Positions 4,745 to 6,459 of a stretch of DNA of 6,459 bases are shown in pieces. The DNA lies in contig PQAI01000215.1 of assembly GCA_003105245.1 (NCBI GenBank), positions 1-6,459 of the forward strand, in the 5' to 3' direction. The stretch comes from Betaproteobacteria bacterium. Lineage in GTDB: Bacteria > Pseudomonadota > Gammaproteobacteria > Burkholderiales > Usitatibacteraceae. How positions within the stretch are numbered: position 1 is the stretch's first letter; each line of letters begins with the position of its first letter. Under the pieces are notes generated by a model. That model did no database searches and was not told the DNA's origin. It saw only the letters and a list, made by a program, of their open reading frames with translations. Both the position numbers and the translations under genes were made by a program.

Positions 4745-5904
4745 GCCCGACCGTGCGCGGGCGCGGAGCAGGAGGCCCCCGCGTGGCCCTGGTGCGAAGC
4801 CGCTTCGACGCCTTCGGCGGCGCCGAGCGCTTCGTGCAGTCGGCCATCGCCGCGCTCTCCGCCCAAGGCGCCACCCTCACCCTCGTCACGCGCCGCTGGC
4901 CGGACAACGACGGCACGGCGATCATCCTCGACCCGTTCTACCTGGGCAGCCTCTGGCGCGACCGCGGCTTCGCGCGCGCCGTCTGCGCCGAGCTCGCGCG
5001 CCGCCACTTCGACCTCGTGCAGTCCCACGAGCGCATCGCCTGCTGCGACGTCTACCGCGCCGGCGACGGCGTGCACGCCGAGTGGCTGGCGCAGCGAAGC
5101 CGCGTGCAGTCGGCGTTCGCGCGCTGGGCCACCTCCGTCTCGCCGCACCACGAGTACCTGCTCGCCGCCGAGAGCGAGCTCTTCACCTCGCCGCGGCTCA
5201 AGGCGGTCATCTGCAATTCGGAGATGGTGCGCGGGGAGATCGCGCAGCGGTTCGCCACGCCGGCGGACAAGCTGGTGCTCATCCGCAACGCCGTCGACGC
5301 GCGCTCGTTCCACCCGGGCCTGCGCGAGGAGTTCGGCGCCGCGGTGCGCCAGCAGGTGGGCATTCCCCGCGACGCGACGGTCTTCGCCTACGTGGGCTCC
5401 GGTTTCGAGAGGAAGGGCGTGGCGCCTTTCCTGCAGGCGCTCGCGCGGCGCCGCGAGCCCGCCTGGGCGATCGTCTGCGGCAAGGACAAGCGCGCCCACG
5501 CCTACGGGCGGCTCTCCGTGAAGCTGGGCGTGGCGGGGCGCGTGCGCTTCGTGGGCGGCGTCTCCGACGTGCGTCCCTTCCTGGCGGCGGCCGACGCCTT
5601 CGTGCTGCCCACGCTCTACGACCCGTTTCCCAACGCCGCGCTGGAGGCCATGGCCACGGGGCTGCCCGTCGTGACCAGCACCAAGTGCGGCGCGGCGGAG
5701 GTGGTGCGCGAGGGCGAGAGCGGCTTCGTGCGCGATGCGCTCGACGTCGAGGGGCTGGCCGGATGCCTCGACCGGCTGGACCCCGGCACGGCCCGGCGCA
5801 TGGGCGAGGCCGCGCGCGAGGCGGTGGCGCCGCTCACCCCCGAGGCCATGGGCCGCGAGTACCTGGCCCTGTACGAGAGGCTGCTGGCCGGCAAACTGGG
5901 ATAA
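4741..5904 (+). CDS. waaG: WaaG-like glycosyltransferase, GT4 (LPS core glucosyltransferase)
   Basis: Complete 387-residue GT-B enzyme starting at a GTG that overlaps the stop of waaQ (GTGA), so translation is coupled. A poorly conserved 13-residue lead precedes VALVRSRFDAFGGAERFV, whose GG (26-27) fits the N-terminal nucleotide/acceptor loop of WaaG (FPFGG in E. coli). Middle motifs are VICNSEMVRGEIAQRF and LIRNAVDARSFHP. VGSGFERKGV begins at residue 218 and includes R224 and K225, which would hold the donor diphosphate; it closely matches the VGSDFGRKGV of WaaG. The EX7E-type motif is D294-x7-E302 within YDPFPNAALEAMATGLPVV. WaaG adds the first outer-core glucose from UDP-glucose to a core heptose. 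Neighbouring waaQ and msbA agree with an LPS role, but the exact sugar and linkage here are inferred. A start at the GTG at 4783 is an alternative. Confidence 0.82.
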   Translation: MSPTVRGRGAGGPRVALVRSRFDAFGGAERFVQSAIAALSAQGATLTLVTRRWPDNDGTAIILDPFYLGSLWRDRGFARAVCAELARRHFDLVQSHERIACCDVYRAGDGVHAEWLAQRSRVQSAFARWATSVSPHHEYLLAAESELFTSPRLKAVICNSEMVRGEIAQRFATPADKLVLIRNAVDARSFHPGLREEFGAAVRQQVGIPRDATVFAYVGSGFERKGVAPFLQALARRREPAWAIVCGKDKRAHAYGRLSVKLGVAGRVRFVGGVSDVRPFLAAADAFVLPTLYDPFPNAALEAMATGLPVVTSTKCGAAEVVREGESGFVRDALDVEGLAGCLDRLDPGTARRMGEAAREAVAPLTPEAMGREYLALYERLLAGKLG

Positions 5905-5911
5905 TGGCGGG

Positions 5912-6459
5912 ATGACCGACCCGCAGCCCGACGGCCGCGCCCTCTACGCGCGGCTCCTCAAGCACGTGTGGCCCTACCGGGCCGCGCTCGCCGGGGCCAT
6001 CGCCGCGATGATCGTGGGCGGGCTCGCGGACGCCGCGCTCGTGAAGCTCACCGGGCCGCTGGTGAACGAGCTCTTCGTGAACCGCAACCGGGATCTCGCG
6101 CTCCTCATCCCGCTGGGCGTGGTGGCCGTGTTCCTGGTGAGCGGGCTGGCGAGCTTCACCTCCGGCTACCTCAACCAGTGGGTGAACAACAAGGTCATCC
6201 TCGACCTGCGCGCCACGATGTTCGCCAACGTGCTGCGCCTGCCCCCGGCCTTCTTCGACGAGGTGCCCACGGCTCGGCTGGTGGCGCGCTTCACGCACGA
6301 CGTGGCGCAGATCGCCTCGGCCTCCACGAGCGTGCTCGCCACGCTGGTGCGCGACACGGTGACGATCGCGGCGCTGCTGGCGATCCTGCTGTGGTCGAAC
6401 TGGAAGCTCACCCTCATCACCTTCGTGGTGATCCCGCCCATCGCGCTCGCGGTGCGCTA
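5912..6459 (+). CDS. msbA: Lipid A/LPS export ABC transporter MsbA, N-terminal part
   Basis: Partial gene: 182 codons are present and the reading frame stays open to the right edge. MsbA is the homodimeric inner-membrane flippase that moves lipid A-core from the cytoplasmic to the periplasmic leaflet. The protein starts MTDPQPDGRALYARLLKHVW, and VWPYRAALAGAIAAMIVGGL leads into the first membrane helix. Next come DAALVKLTGPLVNELF, a second hydrophobic helix (LLIPLGVVAVFLVSGLASF) and YLNQWVNNKVILDLRATMFAN. The coupling-helix region LRLPPAFFDEVPTARLVARFTHDVAQIASASTSVL follows, then further helices (TIAALLAILLWSNWKLTLIT). This order matches E. coli MsbA ([30 protein letters not shown]). The nucleotide-binding domain lies outside the window. 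The ATG is 7 bases after the waaG-like stop, with a GGGA about 10 bases upstream. Operon membership with waaQ and waaG is likely. Confidence 0.92.
   Translation, partial: MTDPQPDGRALYARLLKHVWPYRAALAGAIAAMIVGGLADAALVKLTGPLVNELFVNRNRDLALLIPLGVVAVFLVSGLASFTSGYLNQWVNNKVILDLRATMFANVLRLPPAFFDEVPTARLVARFTHDVAQIASASTSVLATLVRDTVTIAALLAILLWSNWKLTLITFVVIPPIALAVR

Noticed and set aside
4150..5499. A 449-residue open frame on the minus strand across waaQ and the waaG-like gene.
   Set aside because: It is antisense to two recognised glycosyltransferases, with GC-driven composition and no family motif.
1..6459. CRISPR array, tRNA, rRNA, insertion sequence or phage genes.
   Set aside because: No spaced direct repeats, no tRNA cloverleaf, no rRNA sequence and no transposase or integrase motifs were seen on either strand.

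Overview
This is a GC-rich window, about 70 % by eye, from a proteobacterial chromosome and most likely a betaproteobacterium. The gene order (coiled-coil TIGR02449-type gene, zapA, 6S RNA, EVE-domain gene, TauE/SafE gene), a B12-riboswitch-controlled btuB and a waaQ/waaG/msbA lipopolysaccharide cluster all point that way. No species-level call is possible from the sequence alone.

Left part (1-1390, minus strand). Read from right to left this holds a short coiled-coil protein, the cell-division protein ZapA (the two genes overlap by 4 bases), a 6S RNA gene (ssrS) in the gap after zapA, an EVE-domain protein, and the first 53 codons of a TauE/SafE-type membrane permease that runs off the left edge. 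The 6S RNA occupies almost all of the apparently empty stretch 622-857. It is recognised by its near-perfect closing stem, by blocks shared with E. coli 6S RNA, and by its place after zapA.

Middle (1391-3619). An AT-rich divergent intergenic region precedes a cobalamin riboswitch with a complete B12 box. Between the aptamer and the start codon sits a 52-bp perfect, loopless palindrome that is not part of a standard cobalamin riboswitch. It lies exactly where the switch's expression platform is expected. Next comes btuB, the TonB-dependent outer-membrane B12 receptor, with signal peptide, TonB box and plug and barrel motifs.

Right part (3668-6459, plus strand). A tightly packed LPS cluster: waaQ-type heptosyltransferase, a waaG-like glycosyltransferase (4-base GTGA overlap) and the N-terminal part of msbA (7 bases between stop and start), which runs off the right edge. 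The first two enzymes build the LPS inner and outer core at the cytoplasmic face, and MsbA flips the lipid A-core across the inner membrane. No clear terminator separates btuB from waaQ, so B12-dependent read-through is possible but unproven.

Most of the window is ordinary core-genome content. The parts deserving a second look are the palindrome in the btuB leader, the 6S RNA with its unusually perfect closing stem, and the possible transcriptional link between the riboswitch and the LPS genes.
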